Shown: positions 1-5,697 of the stretch, piece after piece | Numbering within the stretch: the first letter of the stretch is position 1 | Layout: each line of letters begins with the position of its first letter | NCBI GenBank assembly: GCA_020627425.1 | Contig: JAHKXX010000086.1 | Location: 1 to 7,847 of the forward strand | Length of the DNA: 7,847 nt | Direction: 5' to 3' | Source of the DNA: a bacterium | GTDB lineage: Bacteria; Bacillota; Clostridia; Oscillospirales; Acutalibacteraceae | Position numbers and translations under genes: made by a program | The notes under the pieces: generated by a model | Told to the model about the DNA's origin: nothing | The model's database searches: none | What the model saw: only the letters and a program-made list of their open reading frames with translations

Positions 1-22
1 TGTCTATTCTGCTTTGTGTACC
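1..22 (-). repeat. Edge of a further repeat copy (partial)
   Basis: The first 20 bases match positions 7823-7842 in the same orientation with two mismatches. They also resemble, in inverted orientation, the outer end of the left repeat copy (about 115-135; roughly 14 of 20 positions). I infer that another copy, pointing leftward out of the window, ends here, so that two copies would sit back to back with about 90 bp between them. Only a short stretch is visible, so this is tentative. Confidence 0.4.
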
Positions 23-40
23 GACAATATTAATTACTGA

Positions 41-64
41 AGACTGAAAACTTAAGACTGAAAA
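41..64. repeat. Short direct repeat AGACTGAAAA x2
   Basis: The 10-mer AGACTGAAAA occurs at 41-50 and again at 55-64, separated by CTTA. It lies in the AT-rich spacer between the partial repeat edge and the full left repeat copy. No gene overlaps it and I see no function. It could be simple-sequence drift or the core of a repeat spacer. Confidence 0.45.
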
Positions 65-171
65 AGTAATAATGCTTACGCAAACACACGTCATACTCGC
101 TGTACTGTTTTTTTGGAAACAATAAGTAGAGTAGATAAATATACTTATCTCCACCATAAAGCAGCGCTAAG

Positions 172-188
172 CGGCGCCCTGAGCGCCG
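172..188 (+). other. Conserved hairpin with compensatory changes (left copy)
   Basis: CGGCGC (172-177) pairs perfectly with GCGCCG (183-188) around the loop CCTGA. The equivalent hairpin in the right copy (7772-7788) reads CAGCAC, CCTGT, GTGCTG. Two pairs differ and both are preserved as pairs (G-C to A-T at stem positions 2 and 5), while CCTG of the loop is unchanged. A flanking GCG/CGC on either side can add three outer pairs in both copies. This pattern indicates selection or a structural constraint on the fold, in DNA or RNA. Confidence 0.7.
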
Positions 189-263
189 TGACGCGGATGG
201 AGAGGTATAATAAACCAAATTCGTACGCGTGCCAATAAGGTAGGCGGTAACATCCACCCGAGT

Positions 264-291
264 GCGCGAATTGCTCAGCGCGAGCACGCGC
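264..291 (+). other. GC-rich bulged hairpin upstream of -35 (left copy)
   Basis: GCGCG (264-268) pairs with CGCGC (287-291), and TGCTC (272-276) with GAGCA (282-286). The unpaired AAT (269-271) forms a bulge and AGCGC the loop. The right copy has the same fold at 7669-7696. CGCGTGC at 226-232 could alternatively pair with GCACGCG at 284-290, again in both copies. The hairpin lies just upstream of the promoter, so it is not in the valS mRNA. It could act as a DNA cruciform or binding site, or be part of a transcript read through the repeat. Confidence 0.6.
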
Positions 292-316
292 CGTTGCTCA
301 GCGCGAGCACGCGCCG
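271..316 (+). repeat. Perfect 23-bp tandem duplication
   Basis: The 23-bp unit beginning TTGCTCAGCGCGAGC occurs at 271-293 and again, without a mismatch, at 294-316. The right repeat copy has only one unit. The perfect identity suggests a recent duplication by slippage inside the left copy. It adds a second TGCTC/GAGCA hairpin immediately before the valS -35 box. Confidence 0.9.
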
Positions 317-321
317 TGCGC

Positions 322-351
322 TTGACAGGGGAAGGTAGAGAGGGGTATAAT
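322..351 (+). promoter_or_regulatory. valS-yebC promoter at the repeat's end
   Basis: A consensus -35 TTGACA (322-327) and a consensus -10 TATAAT (346-351) are separated by 18 bp. Transcription should begin near 357-360, giving a valS leader of about 60 nt. Such a short leader leaves no room for a T-box riboswitch. GTATGC (360-365) and GCATAC (378-383) can form a small 5'-terminal hairpin on the mRNA. Both hexamers match the sigma-A consensus exactly, so strong constitutive expression is expected. The equivalent promoter in the right repeat copy drives the ABC-F gene. Confidence 0.88.
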
Positions 352-417
352 AGGGTGTTGTATGCTGTTTTGATGGGGCATACGGAAGAATGAAGAAATC
401 TAAATGGGGGAAAGTAT

Positions 418-3039
418 ATGGCAAAGGAACTTGCGAAAGCATATGACCCGTCGGAATTTGAAGATAGAATTTACAAATTCTGGGAGGATAACGGCTACTT
501 TCATGCAGAGGTCGATAAAAATAAAAAGCCCTACTGTATAATGATGCCGCCGCCGAATATTACGGGTAAGCTTCATATGGGTCACGCATTGGACGAGACG
601 CTGCAGGATATTCTTATCAGATTTAAAAGAATGCAGGGCTACTCTGCATTGTGGCTTCCGGGTACAGACCACGCGTCTATTGCTACAGAGGCAAAGATAG
701 TAGAGGCACTCAAGCAAGAGGGCATAGAAAAAGAGGATATTGGCAGAGAGGAGTTTTTAAAGCGCGCATGGGACTGGAAAACCGAGTACGGTAATACCAT
801 AGTAGAACAGCTGAAAAAACTCGGCAGCTCCTGCGACTGGAAGAGACAACGCTTTACTCTGGATGAGGGCTGCTCGGACGCTGTAAAGGACGTTTTTGTC
901 AGACTGTATGACAAGGGTCTTATCTATAGGGGAGAGAGAATAATCAACTGGTGCCCGAACTGCCTTACATCTATATCCGATGCAGAGGTCGTTTTTGACG
1001 AGCATGAAGGCTCCTTCTGGCACCTGCGCTATCCTGTTTCCGACGGAAGCGGATATGTAGAGCTTGCTACGACCCGACCCGAAACACTTCTCGGTGATAC
1101 CGCAGTAGCCGTACACCCCGATGATGAACGATATAAAGACCTTGTAGGCAAAACCGTTATACTGCCGCTGGTCGGCAGAGAAATACCCGTAGTTGCCGAC
1201 AGCTATGTAGAGCCCGAATTCGGTACCGGCGTGGTAAAGATAACACCCGCTCACGACCCGAACGACTTTGAAGTAGGACTTCGTCATAACCTGCCCGTTG
1301 TAAACGTAATGGAAGATAACGGCACTATGAACGATCAGTGCGGTAAATATACGGGTATGGACAGATATGAGGCAAGAAAAGAAATAGTAAAGGATCTTCA
1401 GGAGGGCGGCTTCCTGATAAAGATCGAGCCGATAAAGCATAACGTAGGCTCGTGCTACAGATGTAAGACTATAGTAGAGCCGAGAGTCTCCAAGCAGTGG
1501 TTCGTAAAAATGAAGCCTCTGGCAGAGCCGGCTATAGAATGTGTAAAGAGCGGAAAAACAAAGTTCGTCCCGGAACGCTTTGATAAGATATACTATAACT
1601 GGATGGAAAATATCCGTGACTGGTGTATCTCGCGCCAGCTCTGGTGGGGTCACAGAATACCTGTGTGGTATTGTGATGACTGCGGCGAGACAGTGGTTGC
1701 GAAGCAGACGCCGGACTGCTGCCCGAAATGCGGCTGTAAAAAGCTTACTCAGGATCCCGATACACTTGATACATGGTTCAGCTCTGCGCTGTGGCCCTTC
1801 TCGACCCTCGGCTGGCCCGAAAAGACTCCCGAACTCGAGTATTTCTACCCGACAGACGTGCTTGTTACGGGCTATGATATAATATTCTTCTGGGTAGCAA
1901 GAATGATATTCTCCGCAGTAGAGCAGACGGGAATGCAGCCCTTTGATACAGTCCTTATCCACGGTATAGTTCGTGACGCCAACGGAGTAAAGATGTCAAA
2001 ATCTCTCGGCAACGGTATAGATCCCCTTGACGTTATAAAGAATATGGGCGCCGATGCACTCAGATTCTTCCTTGTTATGGGCAACAGCCCCGGAAACGAT
2101 ATGCGCTTTGTACCCGAAAAGGTAGAGGCTTGCAGAAACTTTGCAAACAAGCTCTGGAACGCCGCAAGGTTTATCCATATGAATATAGACGACTACGACG
2201 TAAAGAACGAGCTGCCGGATGAGCTTACACTTGACGATAAATGGATAGTTTCAACACTTAATACCCTTGCAAAGGAAGTAAGCGAGAATATAGAAAAATA
2301 TGAGCTTGGTGTGGCAGTACAAAAGCTATATGACTTTATATGGGACTGCCTGTGCGACTGGTATATAGAGCTTGCAAAGACAAGACTTCAGAATAATGAC
2401 GGCTCTGCCGAGGGCGCTCGACAGGTGCTTGTATATGTTCTTACCGAAACACTGAAGCTTCTGCATCCGTTTATGCCGTTTATAACCGAGGAAATATGGC
2501 AGTCTATGCCGCACGATGGCGAGACTATAATGCTTCAGAAATACCCCGAGTATGACGAAGCGCTCAGCTTCCCCGAGGCGGAAAAGCAGATGAATATGAT
2601 AATGGACGCAATAAAGGCTATCAGAAACCGCCGCTCCGAGATGAACGTTCCGCCGTCAAGAAAGGCAAAGGTATATATTGCAGCAAAGGACAAGGACGTT
2701 TTTGAAAGCGGAAAAATATTCTTCACACGCCTTGCAAGCGCCGCGGAGGTAAATATTGCCGAAAGCTTTGATATAGAGGGCGCGGTAACGGTAATTACAG
2801 CCGATGCGAAGATATATATACCGATGGACGAGCTTGTTGACAAAAAGGCAGAGCTTGAGCGACTCGAAAAAGAGCTGAAGAGCGCCGAAAAGGATCTTGA
2901 GTTTAACGAAAAGAAGCTCAGTAACAAGGGCTTTATGGCAAAGGCTCCCGAAAAGGTAGTAAACGAGGTAAGAGCAAACGCGGACAAATTCCGAGAAAAA
3001 ATAGATATGATAAAGGCTGCTATGGCAGCGCTGAAATGA
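418..3039 (+). CDS. valS: Valyl-tRNA synthetase
   Basis: This cytoplasmic class I aminoacyl-tRNA synthetase charges tRNA-Val with valine using ATP and hydrolyses mischarged Thr-tRNA-Val. At 873 residues it is full length for a bacterial ValRS. The HIGH signature reads HMGH (residues 53-56, after PPPNITGKL) and the KMSKS loop is residues 525-529. The CP1 editing domain shows [17 protein letters not shown] starting at residue 218. Cysteine pairs that probably bind zinc are C179/C182, C346/C349, C419/C422 and C435/C438. The anticodon-binding domain follows KMSKS, and the last 70 or so residues form the charged coiled-coil arm typical of ValRS. The ATG start is supported by GGGGGA at 406-411, six bases upstream. 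The gene is first in an operon with yebC. No T-box leader is present, although many Firmicute valS genes have one. The identification is firm. Confidence 0.98.
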   Translation: MAKELAKAYDPSEFEDRIYKFWEDNGYFHAEVDKNKKPYCIMMPPPNITGKLHMGHALDETLQDILIRFKRMQGYSALWLPGTDHASIATEAKIVEALKQEGIEKEDIGREEFLKRAWDWKTEYGNTIVEQLKKLGSSCDWKRQRFTLDEGCSDAVKDVFVRLYDKGLIYRGERIINWCPNCLTSISDAEVVFDEHEGSFWHLRYPVSDGSGYVELATTRPETLLGDTAVAVHPDDERYKDLVGKTVILPLVGREIPVVADSYVEPEFGTGVVKITPAHDPNDFEVGLRHNLPVVNVMEDNGTMNDQCGKYTGMDRYEARKEIVKDLQEGGFLIKIEPIKHNVGSCYRCKTIVEPRVSKQWFVKMKPLAEPAIECVKSGKTKFVPERFDKIYYNWMENIRDWCISRQLWWGHRIPVWYCDDCGETVVAKQTPDCCPKCGCKKLTQDPDTLDTWFSSALWPFSTLGWPEKTPELEYFYPTDVLVTGYDIIFFWVARMIFSAVEQTGMQPFDTVLIHGIVRDANGVKMSKSLGNGIDPLDVIKNMGADALRFFLVMGNSPGNDMRFVPEKVEACRNFANKLWNAARFIHMNIDDYDVKNELPDELTLDDKWIVSTLNTLAKEVSENIEKYELGVAVQKLYDFIWDCLCDWYIELAKTRLQNNDGSAEGARQVLVYVLTETLKLLHPFMPFITEEIWQSMPHDGETIMLQKYPEYDEALSFPEAEKQMNMIMDAIKAIRNRRSEMNVPPSRKAKVYIAAKDKDVFESGKIFFTRLASAAEVNIAESFDIEGAVTVITADAKIYIPMDELVDKKAELERLEKELKSAEKDLEFNEKKLSNKGFMAKAPEKVVNEVRANADKFREKIDMIKAAMAALK

Positions 3040-3055
3040 TACGGAGGGAAAACAA

Positions 3056-3805
3056 ATGTCAGGTCATTCAAAATGGAGTACAATAAAGAGAAAAAAGGAA
3101 AAGACAGACGGCGCCAGAGCCAAGGTCTTTACAAAAATAGGTCGAGAGCTTGCAGTAGCAGTTCGTGAGGGCGGCGGAGCAGATCCGTCGTCAAACTCAA
3201 AGCTTCGTGAGTGCATAGCAAAGGCAAAGGCAAACAATGTGCCCAACGACAATATAGAGCGTATTATAAAGAAAGCAGCCGGCTCTACCGACGGCAGCAA
3301 CTATGAGTCGATCACTTATGAAGGCTACGGTCCGTGCGGCATAGCCGTTATAGTAGAGACTCTGACTGATAACAGAAACCGTACAGCAGGAGACGTACGC
3401 CACTACTTTGACAAGTTCGGCGGAAACCTCGGTACACAGGGCTGCGTGTCCTTTATGTTCGAGAAAAAGGGTGTCATCGTTATCGAAAAAGAGGGTAACG
3501 ATGAGGACAAGGTAATGGAGGACGCACTCGAGTCGGGAGCTGAGGACTTCAATGCAGACAGCGACGATGTATTTGAAATATATACATCTCCCGAGGATTT
3601 CGGCAGCGTTATGGAGCAGCTTGAGGCTAAGAAATACGAGTTCGTGTCGGCTGATGTATCTATGGTTCCGTCCAACTATACAAAGATAGACGACCCCGAG
3701 GCAGCCGAAAAAATGCAGAAGCTTCTTGATATGCTGGAGGACAACGACGACGTCCAGAATGTATATCATAACTGGGATATGCCCGAGGAGCCTGACGAGG
3801 ACTAA
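3056..3805 (+). CDS. yebC: YebC/PmpR family protein (TACO1-like translation factor)
   Basis: The product is a 249-residue cytoplasmic protein of the usual family length. The family hallmark opening [14 protein letters not shown] is present, followed by a basic N-terminal helical region (about 1-80). Next come a YEGYGPCG motif (88-95, where most members have GPGG), [10 protein letters not shown] (101-110) and FGGNLG (121-126). The C-terminus is acidic. Family members have been described as DNA-binding regulators (PmpR). More recently the bacterial proteins and mitochondrial TACO1 have been described as ribosome-associated factors that relieve stalling at proline-rich stretches; the second role fits a gene co-transcribed with valS. 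GGAGGG at 3042-3047 precedes the ATG by eight bases, and only 16 bp separate it from the valS stop. The family assignment is firm; the molecular role here is inferred. Confidence 0.96.
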   Translation: MSGHSKWSTIKRKKEKTDGARAKVFTKIGRELAVAVREGGGADPSSNSKLRECIAKAKANNVPNDNIERIIKKAAGSTDGSNYESITYEGYGPCGIAVIVETLTDNRNRTAGDVRHYFDKFGGNLGTQGCVSFMFEKKGVIVIEKEGNDEDKVMEDALESGAEDFNADSDDVFEIYTSPEDFGSVMEQLEAKKYEFVSADVSMVPSNYTKIDDPEAAEKMQKLLDMLEDNDDVQNVYHNWDMPEEPDED

Positions 3806-3810
3806 TAATA

Positions 3811-3841
3811 AAAACCTTCTCCGAGTTTCGGAGAAGGTTTT
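3811..3841. terminator. Bidirectional intrinsic terminator, yebC/mtaB
   Basis: A perfect 13-bp stem (3811-3823 with 3829-3841) encloses the loop AGTTT. On the + strand it ends GGTTTTATTT and stops the valS-yebC transcript six bases after the yebC stop. On the minus strand it ends GGTTTTTATTATT, a better U-tract. It is therefore probably also the real end of mtaB, whose message would run about 130 nt past its stop codon. Confidence 0.93.
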
Positions 3842-3869
3842 ATTTGTACAAAATTTAGGACTTTTATAG

Positions 3870-3878
3870 TGCTATAAT
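3870..3878 (+). promoter_or_regulatory. Extended -10 promoter in the convergent gap
   Basis: TGCTATAAT combines a perfect -10 hexamer (3873-3878) with the TGn extension. No good -35 sits at 16-18 bp: TTGTAC at 3844-3849 is 23 bp away. Extended -10 promoters can work without a -35 box. The expected start is A3885. No convincing gene lies downstream on this strand before the terminator at 3925-3972, which points to a short non-coding transcript. Confidence 0.6.
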
Positions 3879-3884
3879 GAGATC

Positions 3885-3972
3885 ACAGAGCAAGGCGATC
3901 TACCGCCCGCCGCGGTCTGTAGGCATTTCCTCCCGACAGCCCCCCAATCTGTACGGGAGGAAATATCTTTTT
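3885..3972 (+). ncRNA. Candidate small RNA with C-rich loop
   Basis: The transcript outlined by the extended -10 box and the terminator would be about 88 nt. The 5' part can fold with ACAGA (3885-3889) pairing UCUGU (3916-3920) and CCGC (3903-3906) pairing GCGG (3912-3915). The 3' part is the terminator hairpin, whose loop carries CCCCCC and whose stem starts UUUCCUCCCG. C-rich single-stranded loops of this kind are the targeting sites of several Gram-positive small RNAs that pair with Shine-Dalgarno regions, so a trans-acting role is possible. It is also wholly antisense to the mtaB 3' untranslated region. I do not recognise a known RNA family: it lacks the conserved SRP RNA core and is too short for 6S RNA. 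Both the transcription and the role are inferred. Confidence 0.5.
3925..3972 (+). terminator. Intrinsic terminator of the candidate small RNA
   Basis: ATTTCCTCCCG (3925-3935) pairs with CGGGAGGAAAT (3954-3964). Above a single bulged A (3953), ACAG (3936-3939) pairs with CTGT (3949-3952), leaving the loop CCCCCCAAT. A run of five T (3968-3972) follows on the + strand only. On the minus strand the stem is followed by GCCTAC, so this is not the mtaB terminator. The T-run overlaps the mtaB stop codon on the other strand. Confidence 0.75.
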
Positions 3973-5260
3973 AAGGTAGTATCTCCCCATAGCAGTAATC
4001 ATCGGTGCAGCCTGTTATTTTTACGCTATATACCCTGTTTATGCTGCTGCTGTCGGTTTTGATATATACAAGGGTATAGTTCATAGTGTAGCCCTCATAA
4101 TATCCGTATTTGTTTTTTGACTCTATCAGAACAGACTGGACAGTGCCTACCTGACTCTGTAAAAAGCTTCGCCGTGAAGTTAGCGCGACCTTTGCCATAC
4201 GCGCAGCGCGTTCCTTCTTTACTGCAGGGCTGCACTGATCGGGAGCCTTGTCGGCAACGGTTCCCTTACGTCTGGAGTACGGAAATATATGCACTTTGGA
4301 AAAGCCTGTATTTTCCACAAAGCTTAGTGACTGAATAAACTCCTCCTCGGTCTCTCCCGCAAAGCCGACCATTACATCTGTTGTAATGGCAGGGTTATCA
4401 AATACGCTTCGTATATCCGATACTATTTTTGAGTACTCTGCGGTCGTATAGTGACGGTTCATTCTTTTCAGTGTCGCGTCACAGCCGCTCTGTAGTGAAA
4501 GGTGAAACTGCGGACAGAAGTTCTCGTATTTTGAAAGCCTTTTCAGAGTGTCCATATCCATAGACTCCGGCTCGAGAGAGCCAAGGCGGATACGCATATC
4601 GGTACTGCTGCACGCAGTCTCTATAGCATCCGCAAAGGTGAGACCGTTGTCGCTGCCGTAGGAGGACAGGTTTATACCTATTATAACGACCTCGTGGCAG
4701 TTGTTTTTTTCAAATGCCTTTATCTCGTCCTTTATGTATTGCAGAGAGCACGAGCGCACCCTTCCGCGTGCATAGGGAATTATACAGTATGAGCAAAACC
4801 GGTTGCACCCGTCCTCTATTTTCAGAAATGCCCTTGTTCTGTATATGAACTTGTCTACATCAAGGCTTTCGTAGTCGTCGTGACTTCCGTACTGCTCTAC
4901 CCGAGTCAGCTGTTGTCTTGTCTTAAAGTATTCTTCTATTGTCGGCAATAGTGCGTTTCTCTTTTTGTTTCCGAGGACTATATCCACCTCGGAAAGCTTT
5001 TCTCCGGATTCCGGAAAAGCCTGTGCCATACAGCCCGTAAGAACTATTACCGTATCCGGATCCTCGCGCCTAAGTCTGTGTATAAGCTTTACTGCTTTTT
5101 GCTCGCTTGCCTGAGTTACGGCGCAGGAGTTTATTATCGAGATGCCGGCGCTTTCGTTTTTTTCTGCGAGACTATAGCCTTTTTCCAAAAGATTTTTCAG
5201 CATAGCCTGTGACTCAAACTGGTTTACCTTGCACCCAAGAGTAATAATTCGTACTTTCAT
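3971..5260 (-). CDS. mtaB: tRNA t6A37 methylthiotransferase MtaB
   Basis: This radical-SAM enzyme converts t6A to ms2t6A at position 37, beside the anticodon, in ANN-decoding tRNAs. It uses two [4Fe-4S] clusters and S-adenosylmethionine. The 429-residue protein has the full domain order. The N-terminal methylthiotransferase domain contains ITLGCKVNQFES and cluster cysteines C10, C46 and C77. The radical-SAM domain carries the CNRFCSYC motif (C152, C156, C159). A C-terminal TRAM-type RNA-binding region starts at about residue 370. The GCKVNQFES wording and the sequence around the CxxxCxxC point to MtaB (YqeV) rather than MiaB or RimO. GAGAGG (5270-5275) lies nine bases before the ATG. It is transcribed alone, divergently from the HPr-like gene and converging on yebC, and probably ends at the 3811-3841 hairpin. 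Confidence 0.95.
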   Translation of the reverse strand: MKVRIITLGCKVNQFESQAMLKNLLEKGYSLAEKNESAGISIINSCAVTQASEQKAVKLIHRLRREDPDTVIVLTGCMAQAFPESGEKLSEVDIVLGNKKRNALLPTIEEYFKTRQQLTRVEQYGSHDDYESLDVDKFIYRTRAFLKIEDGCNRFCSYCIIPYARGRVRSCSLQYIKDEIKAFEKNNCHEVVIIGINLSSYGSDNGLTFADAIETACSSTDMRIRLGSLEPESMDMDTLKRLSKYENFCPQFHLSLQSGCDATLKRMNRHYTTAEYSKIVSDIRSVFDNPAITTDVMVGFAGETEEEFIQSLSFVENTGFSKVHIFPYSRRKGTVADKAPDQCSPAVKKERAARMAKVALTSRRSFLQSQVGTVQSVLIESKNKYGYYEGYTMNYTLVYIKTDSSSINRVYSVKITGCTDDYCYGEILP

Positions 5261-5286
5261 TTGACAATTCCTCTCAATTCCAAGAA

Positions 5287-5315
5287 ATTTTAAAAAAATG
5301 TTGACCTTAAAGCAA
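5287..5315 (-). promoter_or_regulatory. mtaB promoter
   Basis: On the minus strand TTGCTT (5315-5310) is followed after 17 bp by TAAAAT (5292-5287). Transcription should begin near 5280, leaving a leader of about 20 nt that carries the GAGAGG ribosome binding site. The region is AT-rich, which raises the chance of a fortuitous match. The spacing and position relative to mtaB are good. Confidence 0.6.
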
Positions 5316-5329
5316 AATACTGTTAAAAT
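5301..5329 (+). promoter_or_regulatory. Promoter of the HPr-like gene
   Basis: TTGACC (5301-5306), a 17-bp spacer and TAAAAT (5324-5329) preceded by TGT, which is an extended -10, make a strong sigma-A-like promoter. The predicted start is about G5336, leaving a leader of about 62 nt. The -35 box lies inside the spacer of the mtaB promoter on the other strand, so one RNA polymerase should exclude the other. Confidence 0.78.
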
Positions 5330-5340
5330 GTTAATGTGGC

Positions 5341-5378
5341 TTAGGGCTTTATGATAAAGCCTGCGGCTGCGATCCTAA
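5341..5378 (+). promoter_or_regulatory. Possible structured 5' leader
   Basis: Within the leader of the HPr-like gene, GGCTTTA (5345-5351) pairs perfectly with TAAAGCC (5355-5361) around the loop TGA. TTAGG (5341-5345) can pair with CCTAA (5374-5378) to enclose it, leaving CTGCGGCTGCGAT partly single-stranded. The structure ends five bases before the GTGAGGG ribosome binding site. I do not recognise a known riboswitch. The fold is small and could be incidental. Confidence 0.35.
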
Positions 5379-5397
5379 CAAAGTGAGGGTTTTAAAA

Positions 5398-5646
5398 ATG
5401 TATAGAACAGAAATATTTTTGAAGGATCTTCAGCATGTTAAACAATTCGTAAGTATGACAGGGAAATATGATAATTTAAAGATCAATCTTATCTCCGATA
5501 TTTATACTATTGATGCACATTCTCTTATAGGAATTATAAGTCTTGATATAACAAACCCCATAATGCTCGAGCTGCCCGACAGCGACGCCCCGGAGAGTTT
5601 TATAGAGGACTTAAAGCCCTATATGTACACGCCGAAAGTCGGCTGA
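5398..5646 (+). CDS. Small HPr-like protein without the active-site histidine
   Basis: The product is an 82-residue soluble protein with no signal peptide or membrane segment. The segment DAHSLIGIISLDI (residues 39-51) resembles the HPr region KSIMGVMSLG around regulatory Ser46, with S42 at the matching place. The N-terminus LKDLQHVKQFV occupies the position of the phosphocarrier motif GIHARPA but does not contain it, and H13 is not in that context. It is therefore probably an HPr-fold protein that cannot act in the phosphoenolpyruvate:sugar phosphotransferase relay. Such short proteins are often labelled as HPr family in clostridial genomes, and the role is unknown. A GTG at 5383 would add five residues, but it lies within the ribosome binding site GTGAGGG (5383-5389), so the ATG at 5398 is preferred. 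The gene is monocistronic, with its own promoter and terminator. Confidence 0.8.
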   Translation: MYRTEIFLKDLQHVKQFVSMTGKYDNLKINLISDIYTIDAHSLIGIISLDITNPIMLELPDSDAPESFIEDLKPYMYTPKVG

Positions 5647-5665
5647 GCGTTAATAAAATGATCCG

Positions 5666-5697
5666 GCAGCGCCCCAAAAAATAAGGGCGCTGCTTTT
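5666..5697 (+). terminator. Intrinsic terminator of the HPr-like gene
   Basis: GCAGCGCCC (5666-5674) pairs perfectly with GGGCGCTGC (5685-5693) around an A-rich loop, followed by TTTTATTTA. It lies 20 bp past the HPr-like stop and 3 bp past the end of the converging ABC-F gene, so it may stop both. On the minus strand the stem is followed by CGGATCATTTTATT, a poorer U-tract, so termination there is probably weaker. Confidence 0.88.

Larger units (their letters stand above)
116..354 (+). repeat. Promoter-carrying dispersed repeat, left copy
   Basis: This non-coding stretch aligns almost end to end with the reverse complement of 7629-7847. Shared blocks, in order, are an AAATA.ACTTAT segment, AAAGCAGCG, a hairpin with loop CCTG, GATAAA/AATAAA plus ACC, CGCGTGCCAA, GTAGGCGG.AACA, GTGCGCGAATTGCTC, GCGCGAGCACGCGCC, GCGCTTGACAG, and finally the -10 box and TAGG. 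Similarity stops just after TAGG at about 354, so the gene-proximal boundary is sharp. The outer boundary near 116 is less clear. No reading frame is shared between the copies. The copy is oriented so that its promoter fires into valS. The copies share no coding content, so this looks like a MITE-like or promoter-carrying intergenic repeat; I do not recognise a named family. Confidence 0.85.

Noticed and set aside
206..211. TATAAT inside the left repeat as an additional promoter
   Set aside because: There is no -35 box at a suitable distance and the right copy reads GACGAT there, so it is not conserved.
30..287. Open frame of 85 codons on the minus strand in the left repeat
   Set aside because: It lies across the non-coding repeat, has low-complexity arginine- and tyrosine-rich content, lacks a ribosome binding site, and does not correspond to the frame open in the other repeat copy.
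271..316. CRISPR-like direct repeats
   Set aside because: There are only two adjacent 23-bp units with no spacer between them. This is a tandem duplication, not an array.
757..1962. 401-codon open frame antisense to valS
   Set aside because: Its product is tyrosine- and arginine-rich with no recognisable motif, and it is fully overlapped by the unmistakable valS frame. It arises from valS codon bias.
3877..4062. 61-codon + strand frame in the yebC-mtaB gap
   Set aside because: It runs through the terminator hairpin and into the antisense of mtaB, has no ribosome binding site, and its start lies within the proposed -10 region.
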